Of a DNA stretch of 64,000 nucleotides, positions 34,186 to 46,214 are shown one piece after another. The notes under the pieces are model-generated. The model ran no database searches. It was not told where the DNA came from and was given only the letters and a program-made list of their open reading frames with translations. The stretch is from Aplectana chamaeleonis (lineage: Eukaryota; Nematoda; Chromadorea; Rhabditida; Cosmocercidae), in the NCBI GenBank assembly GCA_029168955.1, contig JAPDOI010001174.1:1-64000 (forward strand). Reading direction: 5' to 3'. Position 1 is the stretch's first letter; the number at the start of each line of letters is the position of its first letter. A program made the position numbers and the translations under genes.

Positions 34186-35067
34186 CAGGTTGGTTGAAAA
34201 GTATTGAAAGCAAAAAGGAAAGAATGTGAATTTCAGAATGAAATTGGTTTTTTATTCAATTTAATCTCCCTCAATTTCAATACACTTATTCCAATGATCC
34301 TGCAATAATTTAATACCATCTCTGTGATAATTTTCTGAAAGCTCTGCAAAATACTCTTCCACGACTGAAAGATCAGCCTCAGTGCACTGTAATCGTTCTT
34401 GTTTCATCAATTTAGGATCATGGTGGTAGATCCAAGTTTTAACCATATGTTGTTACAAAACGACGCTCAAAATCGGTTTCATTCTTATTAATAAGATTCA
34501 AATGATGCTGACAAATTTGCTTTTGTGTGAGTTCTGGTTGAACTGTTAACGAATGCGGCACTAACTTCCCAAACAACTTGTTCATACGTAATTCTTTATG
34601 TAAAATATGGAGTACTCGTTGTTCTGAGATGCCTATAGTAATAGCAATTCCACGCTGAGTCAAACTTGGATCTTCAATAACAATACTGATTTCTGGTGTT
34701 GTTGCAGTTTTTTTGTCGTTCATTACGTGGTTCATGTTCAACGCTTCTACGACCATGTTTAAACTCTAGAACCCATCGATGCACAGCTGGAAATAAAGGA
34801 GCAGATTCTTTAAACATGCTCACTATTTTTGAATGAATTTCTGTTGCTGATAAACCTTCCAAACAAAAAAAATTTATCACTGCATGTTACCCATTGTTAA
34901 AAATACACCGACACCTCGAATTCAATTGGCTTGTAAACAACGAAATTGACAGATCGAAGTACAATTTTTTGCATGTTCATATGGAAAATGAAATGTCAAA
35001 ATGACGTATGAATTTTAATTCCTCCACTGGTTAATAGGTGTCGCTTTCAGTACTTTCTACCAACCTG
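34186..35067 (-). pseudogene. Internally deleted mariner transposon with TA target duplication
   Basis: The inverted ends CAGGTTGGTTGAAAAGTATTG (left, first 20 bases clear) and CAGGTTGGTAGAAAGTACTG (right, read inward) are flanked by TA at 34184-34185 and 35068-35069. Minus-strand pieces encode a mariner transposase. The N-terminal helix-turn-helix lies at 34880-34674 (INFFCLEGLSATEIHSKIV). The second DNA-binding part and linker lie at 34756-34439 (GIAITIGISEQRVLHILH, ending RRFVTTYG). The piece TWIYHHDPKLMKQ includes the region after the first catalytic Asp, and the C-terminus is LLQDHWNKCIEIEGD at 34446-34261. About 130 residues holding the second and third catalytic Asp are missing, and frameshifts separate the pieces. 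The element is 882 bp against ~1.3 kb for a full mariner, so it is dead but could be moved in trans. Confidence 0.9.
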
Positions 35068-35092
35068 TACATTTTGATAAATTCATTGTTTT

Positions 35093-35480
35093 AAAGGCAG
35101 CAGACACGCTCGAAAAAGTTGTTGAGATAACTACGTCTCTGGAGTCTCATGGTTCCTAGTAGGCCGCTTACGTCGTTGGAAGCGTCAAAAACAAGTCAAA
35201 ACTACTAAATTTCAGCAATGAAAATCGAAAAATTTCTGCAACCCCACCCTAAAATACAAACTCGTCCAGATTGATAGTTATAATACTGTTTCTTTTGCTG
35301 GTTTTTGATTCTTCCAACGAGGTAAACGCGATAAAACTCGACCTTTCTCACCCGATAATGAAATAATAGTTATTCCTCTATTTGCGCACAGTTTTCGTTC
35401 GTTTTTTCGTCAGTTCCCTATACAAACAGCTCCAAAGCTTTGATTTATGTCATAAAATCGATACCATTTCTGCTGCCTTT
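35093..35480. mobile_element. GGCAGCAG-ended TIR element (388 bp), GGCAGTG relative
   Basis: The ends are AAAGGCAGCAGACACGCTCG and GATACCATTTCTGCTGCCTTT. The inner 'gttgttgagataactacg' phrase also occurs at 25361-25380, linking it to the palindromic element there. It lies 26 bp beyond the mariner. Confidence 0.75.
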
Positions 35481-35499
35481 AAAGCTTCATACTGCCACT

Positions 35500-36600
35500 G
35501 CAAGAACATTTGTCGTCAACATATGTATTGCACTCTAATAAAAACTCTGATTCACTAATTTTTCTAGCTATAAACGCTAATTAGCTTCCGCTCATCCCCG
35601 AAATATGGAGACCTTATTTAAATCGAGGACCCACGGGGCAATGTTGAGGCTAAAAACCCGTGAAAGTGTCTCATAAATTCGAGGACATAATTGAATCTCC
35701 TTTGGCTCCCACCTTACACCCTCACCTTTGTCCACCTTTCGCTACCTTACTCGCCTTCGCAAATCCGGAAGGGGTTGAGTGCTTGATTAGCGTCAGTGTT
35801 ACGCGATTCGAGTTCTGATCAGCCGCAACAGCAAGTGATCGCCAGTCGGGATCCCTATGCAATGAGATGGGTTGGACCGGTTATCATCCTACCCACGGGC
35901 TATCTTAGTAGCCATATTTCCCGCTCTTGCAACGTTCTCCTTGCGTCAACATATCCTCATCCTGGCTTCTATCCGCTCACTAAAGCAGATTTGGGAGAGA
36001 TTAGGCTATCCGCACATTCTCTGTATGTTGCTTTAGGCTATTCCTACATAGCGTTAGGTGTTAACACTTTCATTACTTTGCTCCGGGATAACCTTTTCTG
36101 TTACCCCGTTCCATTCCTAAAGCGGTGTCCAGGGCAACATGGAGGGTCTAGTAAGTTAAAGCTCAAACCCCTGTGGGGGTGTTGAAGACGGACAGTTGGA
36201 AGTGGTCGACTCCCAGTCCAGTTCGCGATCGAGTTCGAGCGTTATGATCAGTGTTTGAATCTCGCGAATGTTCAGGATTTTTGTAATTTATGGCCTGTGA
36301 AAAAACATCTGTGTGCGTCTCCGAGTGCGAGACCCGTATCGTTTTTCATCTACTTTCTCCATCAGCAAGAAGTCGTCTCCTTATTCGAGCACTTTCTGGC
36401 GGACAAAAAACGGACGGTACGGTGAAAGTATGACGATATTTTGGAAGAATAGTTTCGAAACGAAAATATCTTTTTTGAAAATTTTTGATCAAGTAATTTT
36501 TTCAAATCAAAAAACAAAATAAAACAGTGACTAGGGTGAGAAGTTTTTCATCTGACCCATTTCCTCCTCTCAAATTTGCGTTCAACGCGAAAACTAGACG
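35500..36600. other. Intergenic stretch, no gene recognised
   Basis: A 129-codon plus-strand open stretch at 35796-36185 has ordinary composition, but I see no family, no flanking splice signals of quality and no start context. I do not call it a gene. Confidence 0.35.
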
Positions 36601-37007
36601 GCTTCGCATGGAATTCCGAATTCCGATTGTTTTGGGCGTTACGGTTTCCAGAAAAAAAAGCCTGAAAAAAATGGAAGAAGTCAGAAATATCCACGGGAAT
36701 AGAATTTTTACACATTTCCTTGCCAAATCCCTAGGGAACAATTTGAGCGCTAAATTCGAATTCGAGGCCCGACCTCGATTTTCACAAAGCCAGGGCCGGT
36801 CGGGTTGACACGAAAATTATTCAATAAAGAAGGATGAGCCCAAATTTTTTCGTAGGCACAGTCACCACGGGAGGGTTACGAATTTCGCTGAACGAACTCT
36901 CGAATCCCGATTTCCGATGATTTCTGACGTTCCTATTACTAGAATTGAAAAGGTCCTTCCGATTTTCGACTTCCGAAATTCAGGAAAAAAAATTCCGCTC
37001 ATCCCTG
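36600..37007 (+). mobile_element. GGATGARCGGAA-family element (right portion intact)
   Basis: It shares 'agcctgaaaaaaatggaag', 'gccaaatccctaggga', 'cacaaagccagggc' and 'attattcaataaagaagg' with 8155-8465 and 40145-40545. It ends 'attccgctcatccctgc'. Non-coding. Confidence 0.65.
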
Positions 37008-37593
37008 CTTCGTACACACTGAGGACACGTGCTGCTGGACGAGCACGTCCTCATATCGAATTCCAACTTGCGGCAAATGCCTCGACAAAGAAGGCGTTTA
37101 ATGTCTGCGCAATACACATGCAACTCGTCTAAATGACAGTTCAGACGACAATAGGGTCACTATCTCCTCCTGAGTCACAAATTTGCATGGAACGCATGTA
37201 CTCAAAAAACATATGCAAAGCACGACTTCCTTCTCCTACTATTAGAAAGGAGGCCTAACACAGAGGATTAGGCGGCTACCGTCACAGCGGGAGGGACGTT
37301 AAATTTTACAAAAAATCTGGAAAATCAGGTGGAGGGTGGAAAAGTTGCAGGCCAAAAAATTCAAAACAACTCGAGGCTCTTGAATTGGGTAAGGAGTTTC
37401 AGAGAAAAAAAGTAAAAGCTTCGTTTCGATTATTTTCGACACAGTTTTGATTCGCGGGAGCGTTCTGAGGGGTTTCAAGAGCTATAATCGCCAAGGGGAG
37501 GGCGTAGCTCCGTCGAAGTTTGGGACGACGGTCCGCTTGACCCTTCCCTAACAATGGGCAGACATTCTGGCGTAGTTCAAAGTGAGGGAAATA

Positions 37594-37815
37594 AAGTAAA
37601 TTCTGTCCGATTGGGACTGTCCGTCCACGCGGTCAGCGTGCGTGTGGAGCGACCATCGCAAAAGCGTTATTCCGGATGAGCTTTGCCATGGTTTCAAGCA
37701 TCTGATTGGGATATTTATTCCTGCTAATCGATTCCCAAGTTCGAAAAATGCCTCCATGACAGCTGTTCGGCCCGCACGCCGACCGCGTGGTCTCTTCCGG
37801 ATGGGCTTTACTTTG
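37594..37815. mobile_element. AAAGTCTGTCCG-family MITE (copy 1)
   Basis: The left end 'aaagtaaattctgtccgatt' is inverse to 'ccggatgggctttactttg'. The inner 'acgcggtcagcgtgcgtg' is inverse to 'cgcacgccgaccgcgtgg'. Relatives lie at 53150-53390, 58796-59032 and, as a half copy, near 41125-41190. Confidence 0.75.
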
Positions 37816-37835
37816 CGACGATGCTCATGATTGTA

Positions 37836-38074
37836 TAGTTGACGGCAATGTTAAAAGGACATGGTGCGGTTGCGGACTCGCACTAAAACTACGGTAGAAT
37901 CTGGCACTTTGCCAGATTTCGTCATCGATCGGCGCCACAGCTGATAATCTAGTGAGCAGAGAGACGACGGTTGGCGCCGGTCGATGACGAAATCTGGCAA
38001 AGTGCCAGATTCTACCGTAGTTTTACTGCGAGTCCGCAACCGCACCATGTCCTTTTTACCATTGCGGTCAACTG
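37836..38074. mobile_element. Near-perfect palindromic MITE, TA target (239 bp)
   Basis: The inverted arms begin YAGTTGACSGCAATG and are bracketed by TA at 37834-37835 and 38075-38076. Arms remain complementary for about 95 bp, including 'gaatctggcactttgcc' and its inverse. Only a ~35-bp centre does not pair. It is a probable Tc1/mariner-type MITE and looks recent. Confidence 0.85.
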
Positions 38075-38199
38075 TACCAGGGAAATTATGAACGTCTCCT
38101 TGCCTAAACCTTGATATTTCATAAAAACTTACAGGCTCTAAACGGTGGGTGGACTTCGATCTTTAAAAAAGTTTCTTCTTCACATACATTTCGTCAAGG

Positions 38200-38370
38200 A
38201 AGTATTTTGGGATGCTGAACACGAATATAGGGCCCGTTTTCAGTTTAACGGAAGACTACATCAGCTTATTCGATGATCGATGCTATTTTCTACCGTAAAG
38301 ACCGTAGTCGTCCGAAATACCTAACTCGGACCTCATTGTATTCTGCAACCCAAATGACCCCACCTGGGCG
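38200..38370 (+). repeat. Dispersed 'GCTGAACACGAA' repeat copy
   Basis: 'Gggatgctgaacacgaatat', 'ggcccgttttcagttt', 'ctaccgtaaagaccg' and the closing inverse 'attctgcaacccaaatgacc' match the family pattern. Confidence 0.6.
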
Positions 38371-38529
38371 AAATTCGGGTGAATATTTTTTCCATATATT
38401 CAATGTCCACGTAGGGTTTCGAACTTGTAACTGTTAGGGTTCAGGGTTAGGACAAGAGACACTCACGGTTTTCTCTATTGGTAGCAAGAGCAAACTTGCA
38501 AGGCATTTCATTTTGCTCATTCCGAGCTA

Positions 38530-38890
38530 CGCTAAAATGGTCCCGTCGTCTAAAGCTGGCCCTACAAGGTGACCTTGAATCACTCTCTGCGCATTTTTTG
38601 AACAATGAATCAAGTATCTGACCGTTGCCGTTGTGATCCTTGGGGATGATGAGGTCCTAATGCGGGCTGGTGCAGTTGGTGGCCTTCTCGCTGCGGCCCG
38701 TGACATGGGCCGCACCCCTGTTGTGGAAGACTCCGCCCCTGCCAGAGGGATGGGGTGCTTAGCGTCACATGTGCAACAAGTGCTCGAAGAGATGAGATTT
38801 GCAGCACGTGCTGCTGATTGCGTCACGTGCCCCTGGATTAGACAACTTCAATGCGACGGAATCCGCAAGTTGAGCTCCGGCAAATAGCAA
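38530..38890. repeat. GC-rich, coding-like segment of unknown identity
   Basis: Raised GC and long open frames on both strands (38527-38826 minus, 38633-38887 plus) stand out from the AT-rich surroundings. The minus frame reads IPLAGAESSTTGVRPMSR and ends with VRYLIHCSKNAQRVI. I do not recognise a domain. It could be a retroelement or decayed gene fragment. Confidence 0.3.
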
Positions 38891-40144
38891 CTTTACCAAA
38901 ATGGGAATTTTCGTGCTCAAATGAAGGCGAGAAACCATGTGAGTGGCACGTGTTCCTCCTTCAGGGAAGAAGTCCTTAGAGGTTAGAACCCGGAATCGCC
39001 TCCATTCTGGATACAATGGGAACGAGACACTCGTTTTTCAGTTCATAGTCGAAATTACACCATTTAACTTCTATAATCCCGTAGGTCGAAAAAATTTTGC
39101 TTACCAAAACTGTGTCTGGGGTGCTCATTATAAAATGCTGAACACGACTACGGGAACAAAAGAGTGTAAAAAGAAGGTCTAGCCAATATTTCGGGGGCTA
39201 TCCTAAACGTGTGGGGACACTCATGATTCAAGTCAGAGATGAAATGAAACACTGATCTATAACGCTATCAATCGAAGTATTTCTATAGAATAAAATCAAC
39301 AACAAAGATTGATAGCAGCATCAAGCATCTTTTATCAGGTTTTTCATTCATTTCTATGAGCTGGTTCATTTCATTTCTCACTTGAATCTTTAGTGCTTCA
39401 CCCAGTTTAGGATAGTCCCATATTTCGCATTCCTCAGCCCTCGGTTGCTGAAAGATGTCTGAATTCTCTTTCTCCCACTAGGAGTCTATGTCAACCATGT
39501 CGACTTGACCACGTCGTCAAATCGCCACTAATCGCCTTCCGGTGGGCGATTTTTCCTCCGCAGACCTCGGCTGGTTTTGTACTTTTTGCCGATTAACGAC
39601 CGCTTTTCTCTGGCTTCAGTCAATAGGTGCTTGTTTCTGCTGGATCCATCCACAAATCCTCTAATTTTCTACCCGACTTTATTTTGGAGGACGCTATTAT
39701 TCATCCGATTCAGTTATTTTGACGATTCAATGCTCCATTTTTGAAACCTACTACCTTAACTTCTCTGCTGCACACTAACTCGATCATTTTATGTGATTTG
39801 GAGGGTTATTGAGCGACTGTAAGTCGCTTAAAAATGCTTCCTGTTGATTTTTGAAAAGTGCAAGTGGTTCACAGTTTTTGGCATATTCAACTATGAGAGA
39901 ATATTTCATAGACCATAAACCGACTCTTCTTTTCTCATTCGATTCACTGGACGGATCCTGTTCACTGGAGAATTGATATTGCGTTGGAAAGCTGTGTACC
40001 ATTTTCCAAAGAAACAGGTAGACAGAATGGCGTAGAAGAACAAGCATACCATTGCTGCGCTAAGCATATTTACTAGTTCAGAAGGATTTGCTACGCAAAA
40101 AAAACGTCCAAAGCTGAAGTGCGTACGAAAGCGAATCAAGGTAA

Positions 40145-40545
40145 GATTCCATGAGTGGAATTTTTTTCTGAATTTCGAAAATCGGAACGACTTTCTCAAT
40201 TTCGGAAATCGGAACGCAAAAATCATCCGAAGTCGAAAATACGTTCAGCCAAGTTCTTAACTCTCCTCTGGTGACTTTGCAGACCGAAGAAACTTGGGCT
40301 TATCCTTTTTTTATTGATTAATTTTCATATAAATACAACCAATCCTGGCTTTCTGACAATGGAAGACTGACGTCGAATTCGAATTTAGTACCCTTAATAA
40401 CCATCTAGGGATTTGGCAATCAAAAGTGTTGAAAAATCTAATCTCGTTAATATTTCCGATTTTTTTCGCATTTTGAGCTTTTTTTCGGAAATGTGTAGGA
40501 TAGCCAAAGCCATTGGAATTCGGAAATTGAAGTTCCGCTCATCCC
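40145..40545 (-). mobile_element. GGATGARCGGAA-family element, complete copy (401 bp)
   Basis: Read on the minus strand it begins 'gggatgagcggaacttcaat' and ends 'gaaaaaaattccactcatgg', which are inverse to each other. The body matches 8155-8465 and 36600-37007 throughout. No open frame is shared among copies. Confidence 0.75.
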
Positions 40546-40599
40546 AGGTTACGAAGGGCTTGATACAATTAATCGCGAATTTTCGGGATCTCTGGGCGG

Positions 40600-42640
40600 G
40601 GTTGACTCCGTTTTGGTGGAAGGACTTCTGTTTTTCTTTCTCGTTTCCGGCTTGTTTGATGCATTCTATTGTAAACACTGGATCAGATAATTCGTTTGAT
40701 GTGTTTTCCAATGTTAGGCCCCTTCTCGCCGCTGAGAAATCCGAAAGTCAGTGAATTCATTGTATCCTTTCACAATAGAAAACATTGGTTTCAAAATAGA
40801 TTTTAAAAAAGAAAAACATTGAAATAAGTTACTTTATCTCTCCCCTGAGGCTAAGTCGTTGAGTTTAAGTCACACTTCCTGAGAGGTTTTTCAAAAACTG
40901 CCTTCTAAATCACCTCCTGACCCATTTTCGAAGCCCTGAAAGCGTCCATTTATAATTGGATGTTCATATCGAGTTGGAACTTCTGAACACCCGGGGTTCA
41001 TCTAGTGTTTAACACAAAATGTAAGAAAGAAACCAAACATTTTGGAAACGAAAAGAGAACATAATGGATAGTTATGGGTGCAGCAGGCACTCGACGGAGT
41101 GAAACTCTTCCAGAATTGCCCGACGCGATGGCCGCTCGGCATGCACGCTGACCGCGTGGGCGGACATCCGCATTCGGACGAGCTTTACATATGCCCATGT
41201 TAGAGGCAGCTTACAAAATGAAAACAGCATACTATTTTTAGTGTTTTCTGCAGGTAATGTAAACGAAATTAAAAGATAAATTTATTTATTCATTCATACT
41301 TTCATTTATATTCCCTTCACGAGCAACGCGTCGTACATCATAGGAGTCCATGATACACTATTCTAAAACTATTCCAACCCGGCGAAAAGAAAACATAATA
41401 GCGAACGAGCCCTACAAACCCTTAATTATTAGAGGAAAAAACTTTTAAAAACCTACAAGGGTGTTTGGTTCCCACCCCTACGTCTAATTTGTGTGATTGG
41501 TGCAGCGAATCCGTGAAGTCGAGAATGGTTCTGCCTTTCTAATCTCATGAGTTAGTGACCTCCTTTTCTGATTCTTATACCATTAGAATCCTAAAACCGG
41601 AAGTGATTTAATTGATTATTTCGATTTATAGGGATATGAATTGCCTGAACACAGGGGCGAAACAATTAATATTAAAAAAAATAGAATTGAAAAAAAAGTT
41701 TTATCCTTTCCTTGTATAGGATACAAAAATACTTTTTCAATTGAACAAATCTCGAGATGAAGCGTATTCATCACATTGAAAATTCTTATTTGTATGAACA
41801 ACTCTTCCTTGATGTGGGTGGATTCGTTTGTTGGGTCGGCTGTTCCACACTTTTTTACCCTGTTTCCGGTCATTTTTTTGTCGTTCTTTCTTGCATACCT
41901 TTTTTCAGCAAGACTCAAAGCTTGCGTTTTTTTTTTCGAAAAGAAGGAATCTTTTTAACTGTGAAATTTGCATTTAAAATTAGGCCTCAGGTCAGCACGA
42001 CATCTTGGAGGATAGATCACAGACAAAATTCTATCAAAAAAAAACAAAGCGTTTCAGGAAACAATGGCGCACAATGCTCATCTATCGGAAATCGTATAGT
42101 CACGCTCTGATAGTTTCTATTTCCACCATAATATGTACTTTTCCAACTCGCATAAAAGGCGGCTCGGAGGACAATACAGCAACGTGCTGCTTATTGTATA
42201 CGCCATTCTTTTGCTCTCAGAATAACGACTTTCCAATCAGAAGCACAGCATGTATCCACACCTCATCTTACGGAGACCGCAATCAGGGTTAGGCTCACGC
42301 TGGGATGGTTATTGAGGGGGCGTAGCTTTGGGCTTCGGGAATGGAGTGGACCGTAGCCTTCGCCGACCAACACGCCAAAACAGTCAATATTCAATACAAT
42401 TTTTTTAAAAAAATAAACCGAACATAATTATATTAAAGAACCCACTGGAAATTGTTTGAAATATGGAAATAATAGTAACAATTTCTTCCCAAGGTCATCA
42501 AGTTTTGCTAAATTTTTATCGACTTAAAGATCACACTCACTTGGGGGAGGAGCGCAAAAATTTCCAAGCCTGAGGCAGGGGGGCGCACCTCTCATGGACC
42601 GATCACAGCGCCATGCCTTACCCTAGGAAAATCATAAGTT
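40600..42640. other. Intergenic stretch, mostly AT-rich
   Basis: No gene is supported. A half copy of the AAAGTCTGTCCG MITE (gcatgcacgctgaccgcgtgg) is at about 41125-41190. Open stretches at 41757-42110 are Phe/Tyr/Lys-rich, as expected from AT-rich noise. Confidence 0.4.
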
Positions 42641-42652
42641 CCCAAAAACAAT

Positions 42653-42886
42653 GCGAATTTCGGTGGCGGTCTTTACGTTTTCGAACCGCAAAAGAGGCGG
42701 GGAAACGGAGAAGAGCGAAGTGCGACGTAGCGGCTGTGTTTGGCGGCAGCAGAGACGGATACAGTGGTCAGAGACGCAGGGAATGGATTTTCGGTAGCAC
42801 CATTATTTGCCCAATCACGCACTTCGCTCGCTTTCCCCGCCTCTTTGCGGTTGGAAAACGTTACGACCACCACCCTGCGAATTCGA
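42653..42886. mobile_element. Inverted-repeat element (~234 bp)
   Basis: The left arm 'gcgaatttcggtggcgg' through 'gaggcggggaaacggag' and 'gagcgaagtgcg' is inverse to 'cgcacttcgctcgctttcc' through 'ccaccaccctgcgaattcg'. Both open frames across it are by-products of the palindrome. Confidence 0.75.
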
Positions 42887-43498
42887 TCCAGCACAAAATA
42901 CTCATAGGCTATAAAACGGCGGAATTCATTTCGTTCCTACGCATGCTGGTGCGGAGCGGAGGTTAAAGACAGTGAGAGAGCGTAGGGTAGACGGAGGCCG
43001 AGGGGTCGCACGCGCCGCTCGCGCCTCGAATGATGTGAATTACGACGTTTGATAGAGGGGAATGGATTTCGCGCACATACTCAGCACTCTTAATAGCCCC
43101 TGCACACGACTGTGGAGCCAAACCTTTTTTTAGAACGCCCCGAGGCGCTATTCATACTCCTCAAAGCGCCCTAGTTTTGCACGGGAGAGGCGTTGGAGTA
43201 TGCAGGGCCTGACGCCACGCCCGCGCGTGATACCAGCTCCACCACGGCGGCGACGGCCGTAACGACTTTATCATGATTTTCATTATTAACCCATCATCAA
43301 TTTCTTTACGTTCCATAATAATCATTTCCTGTACTATCTTCTTTTACTATGAATGTGAACGCATGCACAGTTTCGCCGACTTCTATTCGTTTTACTATAG
43401 CATCATCACTAGGGTATTCATAGCCTCCGCAATTGCGTCACACGCGTAGAAAGTATTCATACATCAACGCGACGCCCGCGCGTGACGACCTGGCTTTG

Positions 43499-45091
43499 AC
43501 AAGGGAAGCATCATTACATGCCGTGGCCATTCTAAATGAAATATGCATTACCAAGACCAATTTTCGGCGTAGAATTCGAATTTCTTCTCTGCAGCTGCGA
43601 GTGGTTTCTCTGAAAGGAGTGGTAGGCGTTTTTGGCGCTTCAATCATAGACTCATCATAATGCATAATCCATGAGTCTTCGTCGCAACCTGAGATACACT
43701 GCTGTGACTTCTACACCAGGAATCACCTCATAGTGTGTTATAGCGCCGAAATCCTATATACATAACATTCACTTTTCTCGTAGTTCCCGAAAATGAAAGC
43801 GGGTCCCGCGTGGAACGCTTAGCTGAGTATCTGCTAAGCCCACGCGTGACCCGCAGTATGTTTCTACGATTAATGAGGCTGCGCGCCGTCATATACGAAG
43901 TCGGCGCCACCGCTTGGCGCAGTGGAAGTGGGTGCTGCACTTAAAAATTAGGCCACAGGTTCGAGTCCGTGCTGCACCCCAAACTTTTGCACTTCTGTAA
44001 AATACTCGTTTCGATCACTGAAAGTGTAGAAGATTAACAGATTTATCGTGGGAGAGCTTTTTTTAGGAGTATGAAGCGTTTCAGTCGAGAATGTCTTATC
44101 CCCGCTGCTGGTGTTTTACTGTGAAAATAAATGGACTTGCAACAAATTCATAGCTACGAGCACATGTGGTTATTGTGAACAAAATGTTCAAAACAAAGAA
44201 TTTTCTCGCAATGAGAACAACGATTGAAGTGAACTTTCGAACTACCATCAAAATCACCCAGGCCTCCCAATTGAGGAGGGAAACAGTACTGAACGGGAGT
44301 TTCAAACTGTCCTGGATGGTTTTCATGATACCCTGCCGCATACCATGAGTAAGCGAGAAAATTCTTAAATCTTGTAGCACAAAATTGAAAGAACACAAGA
44401 GATAACAATCGAATGATTGATTCACGTGAACATACGGAATATTCCAAATCGTGTGCTATGATGTGAGAAGTGATGCGCTTGTACATAGACTGTAGGTTGT
44501 AGTAGCCAAAATACCATATTTCTATCGTAACATACAATAATCAACATGAGTATCAAAAAAGAACGTCATATTCGTGTTCAGCGCCCCAAACAACCCACCT
44601 ATACGACGTTTGGGCAAAAAAAAATTTCACCTTCGTAGCCTCACGCAGGTGGTAAAGAAGAATTAATTTTTTTCAATATGTGAACCAAAACCTATAATTA
44701 TAATCAAAATAGGAAATATTGATATATCGAAAAACATAGATAGCATTAACATATATGTAAGAAGATACAAAAAAAATAATACATACCGGTGACTCCACTT
44801 TTGAGGGTCCGAAGGTGGAAAAAAAATTTAGCTTTGAATTTGTTCAGGGTAATTATTTAGGGTGCTGATCACGAATATGAAGTCCGTTTCCGGTTTTTCG
44901 GAAGATTTCTGTAGGTTACGGCAGGTACAATGCCATTTTTCTATAGAAATCAATATAAAAATGCTCATAGCTCCGTTCAGAGGAACGATTCGCAGCTACA
45001 GAGTAAAAATCCGGATTCCACGTCAAAAATTGATCCTAGAAACGCATATCCCATTTGAAATGGCCGCGGCATGTAATGATCCTTCCCTTGT
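43499..45091. mobile_element. 1.6-kb element with ~120-bp inverted ends (ACAAGGGAAGSATC)
   Basis: The left end starts ACAAGGGAAGCATCATTAC. The right end, read inward, starts ACAAGGGAAGGATCATTAC, and they stay alignable for about 120 bases, past 'gaccaattttcggcgtag'. The palindromic element at 14072-14456 shares these ends. The interior has no recognisable transposase. It includes a tRNA-like box A/B unit at 43905-43985 and a copy of the dispersed CTGAACACGAA repeat near 44860. Confidence 0.75.
43905..43985 (+). repeat. tRNA-like unit (box A and box B), SINE or tRNA relic
   Basis: TGGCGCAGTGG near 43914 fits box A, and a perfect GGTTCGAGTCC near 43962 fits box B. A 4-bp D-stem can form (GCGC with GTGC). 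The anticodon stem and acceptor stem do not pair, so it is not a functional tRNA. It could be a tRNA-derived SINE head or a degraded tRNA, perhaps Leu-like with TAA in the loop. Confidence 0.45.
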
Positions 45092-45263
45092 GAGCAGTAT
45101 GAATAGCGCATAAGACCATCGCTATTCTTCGTAGTCGCTGCAGCAGCAAATTTCTTTAACTATCACTCTTCGTGCCGGGACCAGCACCCACGCTCTTACA
45201 CAGGTCTTCGCGGGAACAGTCTGCTTGCGCTCGTCGCTGCGACGGGTCGCTGAGGAACGCTAA

Positions 45264-45387
45264 GGCCGGGATCATACTTCCCGCGACCAGCGACAGCGAC
45301 AGTGCATATCGAGCACATCGATTTTTGTTCGATATTGATGGTAAACATTGCGTCGCGTCGCTCGTCGCTGGAAGTATGACTCCGGCC
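45264..45387. mobile_element. PIF/Harbinger-type MITE, TAA target duplication (124 bp)
   Basis: The ends GGCCGGGATCATACTTCC and GGAAGTATGACTCCGGCC are flanked by TAA at 45261-45263 and 45388-45390. It is the second copy of the element at 15643-15765. The interior has the same 'gcgacagcgacagtg' theme. Confidence 0.85.
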
Positions 45388-46214
45388 TAAAGCTTTGAGT
45401 TTCGTAACCCTGCTATACTCTGTTGGGGAGCGCAACAACAAAGCTTGTGTTTGTTTCCTCTCAAACTTTCATGATATTTCCAATATCATTTTTTTCGGTA
45501 ATTAAAAGACACGAATAATTTTCCGTCACGAACGGTTGCGCTAGCACCGGTTTTGCATATGTAATTTAAGTGAAACAGGAATTTTTTAACAAGTGATCAG
45601 ATTTTTTATTCTGTAATTAAAAGGCACGAGTAATTTTTGGAAATTTTGTTCTTTGACGTTCGAATGGTAGAATGCTGTTTGTTCATCGGCATGGCTTTAT
45701 CCGTAAAAAATGTTAAATTACTATCAATAACTGCAAAACTGCTAGTTTCGACAAAAAAAACTTTAACAAGGGAAACCATTTCTGTGTAATCCGAGGTTAG
45801 GAAAATGAAGTAGTGTTGCACAGAATGATGAAAATAATTTAATTGAATAAAATCGTTTTAGTTTTCAAGCGAAATATGCAGGCTATTCAAAACTGCAAGA
45901 GAAAGCCCTACTGGGGAACCCAGTCCTTAACCCATTCACGACCGCGTGTTCCACCTATTTCACCGCCACAAGGACGGATTTCCGATTTTTCTCATGTTCA
46001 CTGTATTAACCAATTCTGGACTCGACTACGGAAATCGTGGTCATCTCCTCTTTAGCAGAATTTTAAAGTTTTTGTGAAAATAGCTGGGGCTCAATGAGAG
46101 AAAAAAACGTTACAAAAACTATTTCTCGTTATTATTATGAGCTCTTTTATTTATTAAGAGCTCTTTTTTCTTACTGCCGTTTCTTAGCGTTCTCAGTAGA
46201 AAACCTCAGCTGTA

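Noticed and set aside
35796..36185. 129-codon plus-strand open frame
   Set aside because: No recognised family, no convincing splice sites or start context, and nothing similar elsewhere in the window.
38435..38456. Telomere-like TTAGGG-type words
   Set aside because: Only two or three degenerate units, not an array and not the nematode TTAGGC repeat.
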